Shown one piece after another: positions 4,547 through 6,058 of a stretch of DNA of 6,058 nt. Position 1 is the first letter of the stretch; each line of letters opens with the position of its first letter. The stretch is from a bacterium (GTDB lineage Bacteria; Cyanobacteriota; Vampirovibrionia; Obscuribacterales; Obscuribacteraceae), in the NCBI GenBank assembly GCA_030431355.1, contig JAUIJG010000326.1:1-6058 (forward strand), given 5' to 3'. The notes beneath the pieces were generated by a model. The model was given only the letters and a program-made list of their open reading frames with translations. It had not been told where the DNA came from and searched no databases. Made by a program: the position numbers and the translations under genes.

Positions 4547-6058
4547 AGACTTTACTTTGCTTAGCCGGCAAATCAAACCAGAAAATGCTTCCTTTCCCTT
4601 CTTTGCTGGTCACTCCAATCTTCCCACGGTGGGCCTCGACCAGGGCGCGGCATATGGCAAGACCCAGTCCGCTACCGCGTTTCTCACCTTCCGAACCGGT
4701 GCCGACTTGTTTGAATTTTTCAAAAACCAAGTCTATTTTATCTTCCGGGATACCGGGACCTTCATCTATAATTTCGAACTTAATGGTTTCATTGGTGGTG
4801 CCGGCAGAGAATTGTTTGGCTGAAATCGTAATGCTTTTGCTCTCCGGTGAAAACTTGATTGCGTTACCTATAAGATTCACCAGAACTCGTTTTATTCTCT
4901 CTTTGTCTGCTTGAAAAACTGTTTCATCGAAGTTTGTTTTTAGATTCAGATTTTTCTTCTGGGCTTCCGGCTTGACCATCTCGATACTGCTGATTATCAA
5001 CGTTGATAACTCCACCTCAGAGATATCGAGGGCGATACCGCCGGCCTCGTACTTCTCGACCTCCAACAAATCATTTGTCAGCTCCAATAGAGAGACAACG
5101 CTCTCTAAACCGGCATCGGCCAGTTTGTGACCTTTGTCCGTAAGTGTCGCGTGAACATTGGTTTGAAACATCTCTAGAATCATTCTTACGGAAGTGAGAG
5201 GGGTTCGCAGGTCGTGGCTAATGATAGCGAGGACTTCTTGCTTTAGCCTCTCTGCTTCTTTCCTTTCTGATATGTCATGAATCACACAGAAGATTCTTTC
5301 GTCTTCTGCGGATTTAGCGACCCATTCAAAGTCGAGGAATTTACCATCTGCGTTTTTCATTCTTGTTTCGAAGCTGAGTTCAGAGCTGTTTTTCTCTAAA
5401 TCTTTCAAGGTCGCATAGGTTTTGTCTCTGTCATCCGGATGAATAATAGATTGAATATTCGAGCCGAGAAGATCTTGTGCCTTATATCCAAGTCGTTTTT
5501 CCACCGCTTGATTTATCTCTGTAAGGCGGAAGCCGCCGTCCAGGGAGCAGATGATCTCAGCGGTATTGTCCAGTATTGCCCTTTCTTGCTCTCTAAGCTT
5601 GTTCAAGGACACCGACATTTCTTTTAAAAGTCCATTCAGCCTGGCTAAATCGTCTCTGCCTTGAAGTTCTTCCTCAGGAGTTTCTCCCGCCGCTATCCTT
5701 GTAGTATTTCTTTCGATCGCTTTTATTCTTTGTCCGATTGTAAGACCGAATCCAATGTTTATCGAGATCGCTATCAGTAAGGTGGTAAGTGCTGCTGCTT
5801 CCAGGGCGAATAGGATATTTTCTCTAATCTCTTTCTGCTTCTCGAACTGAGAATTTCTTGTCTTCAATTCGTTCTCAATAATTTTGTTTCCGGAGCGGTT
5901 CAGCCGGCGCAAGGTGGTTTTTAACTTTTCTGTAAGCAGTGCGCTTTCAAATCCGAAGGTGCCGCCTTCTACATGGGCAATGTTTGCCATGGAGGAAGTG
6001 ATGTCGTTGATGATACCAATGAATGACCTGATTTCATCGGACCGGTGCCCTGTGTCAT
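4545..6058 (-). CDS. Membrane sensor histidine kinase with HAMP-like, PAS, HisKA and HATPase domains (5' end outside window)
   Basis: This is a two-component sensor kinase that should autophosphorylate a His and pass the phosphate to a response regulator. The frame is open to the right edge (504 codons including a partial one). The in-frame ATG at 5990 has no ribosome site and lies within a helical sensor region, so the true start is upstream. Residues below are numbered from that ATG. A probable extracytoplasmic helical segment (to about 57) leads to a TM helix (about 59-84), a HAMP-like linker (about 85-135), and a PAS domain (about 137-245, from AEIICSLDGGF to CVIHDISERKEAE). HisKA carries the H-box ISHDLRTPLTSV with phospho-acceptor His259 (bases 5214-5216). 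The ATPase shows the N-box NLIGNAIKFSP, G1 DEGPGIP, F-box FEKFKQVG and G2 GSGLGLAI. All key residues appear intact. An upstream TM helix and sensor start probably lie outside the window. No response regulator is visible, so its signal and target are unknown. Confidence 0.95.
   Translation of the reverse strand, partial: DTGHRSDEIRSFIGIINDITSSMANIAHVEGGTFGFESALLTEKLKTTLRRLNRSGNKIIENELKTRNSQFEKQKEIRENILFALEAAALTTLLIAISINIGFGLTIGQRIKAIERNTTRIAAGETPEEELQGRDDLARLNGLLKEMSVSLNKLREQERAILDNTAEIICSLDGGFRLTEINQAVEKRLGYKAQDLLGSNIQSIIHPDDRDKTYATLKDLEKNSSELSFETRMKNADGKFLDFEWVAKSAEDERIFCVIHDISERKEAERLKQEVLAIISHDLRTPLTSVRMILEMFQTNVHATLTDKGHKLADAGLESVVSLLELTNDLLEVEKYEAGGIALDISEVELSTLIISSIEMVKPEAQKKNLNLKTNFDETVFQADKERIKRVLVNLIGNAIKFSPESKSITISAKQFSAGTTNETIKFEIIDEGPGIPEDKIDLVFEKFKQVGTGSEGEKRGSGLGLAICRALVEAHRGKIGVTSKEGKGSIFWFDLPAKQSKV

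Noticed and set aside
5439..5627. Plus-strand 62-codon frame inside the histidine kinase
   Set aside because: It is antisense to the PAS-coding part of an intact kinase and has no independent support.
5923..5990. ATG at 5990 as the kinase start
   Set aside because: No Shine-Dalgarno precedes it, the frame stays open to the window edge, and the upstream residues continue the helical sensor region.

Overview
The window carries five protein-coding genes and looks like chromosomal DNA from a diderm (two-membrane) bacterium of moderate GC content. The diderm call rests on a lipoprotein-type periplasmic adaptor followed by an RND drug-efflux permease, a pair that works across an inner and an outer membrane. 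The lineage cannot be fixed from the sequence alone. The style of the PAS-histidine kinase (AEIICSLDG start of the PAS, ISHDLRTPLTSV H-box) and the highly charged orphan protein remind me of the Melainabacteria/Obscuribacterales relatives of Cyanobacteria. That is recall-based, low-confidence inference.

Layout. From 1 to 2805, on the minus strand, lies an efflux operon read right to left. It has a lipid-anchored membrane-fusion (adaptor) protein (1498-2805), then, after an 11-nt gap, the N-terminal half of an AcrB-like HAE1-type RND permease (1486 down to the window edge, cut off). From 2806 to 2903 lies a compact divergent control region. It contains a near-textbook TetR-type operator, a 14-bp perfect palindrome nested within 8-bp inverted arms. 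Two candidate promoters sit back to back, their -10 boxes sharing the same bases. On the plus strand follow a TetR/AcrR-family regulator (2904-3569) and, after a 174-bp gap, an acidic protein of unknown function (3744-4472). A strong symmetrical hairpin (4507-4546) separates it from a convergent, 5'-truncated sensor histidine kinase on the minus strand (4545-6058).

How the parts work together. The most coherent unit is regulator, operator and pump. The TetR protein most likely binds the operator and represses both its own gene and the adaptor-permease operon until a ligand releases it. No outer-membrane channel gene is visible; it could lie beyond the left edge or elsewhere. The acidic protein and the histidine kinase show no sequence-level link to the pump, and no response regulator is present in the window.

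No tRNA, rRNA, CRISPR array, insertion sequence or prophage feature was found, and no gene-free stretch exceeds 300 bases. I do not see convincing evidence for a wholly new system. The points most worth a second look are the overlapping operator/promoter architecture, the lengthened adaptor hairpin with a repeat in each arm, the abrupt loss of RND similarity at the left window edge, and the unassigned acidic protein.
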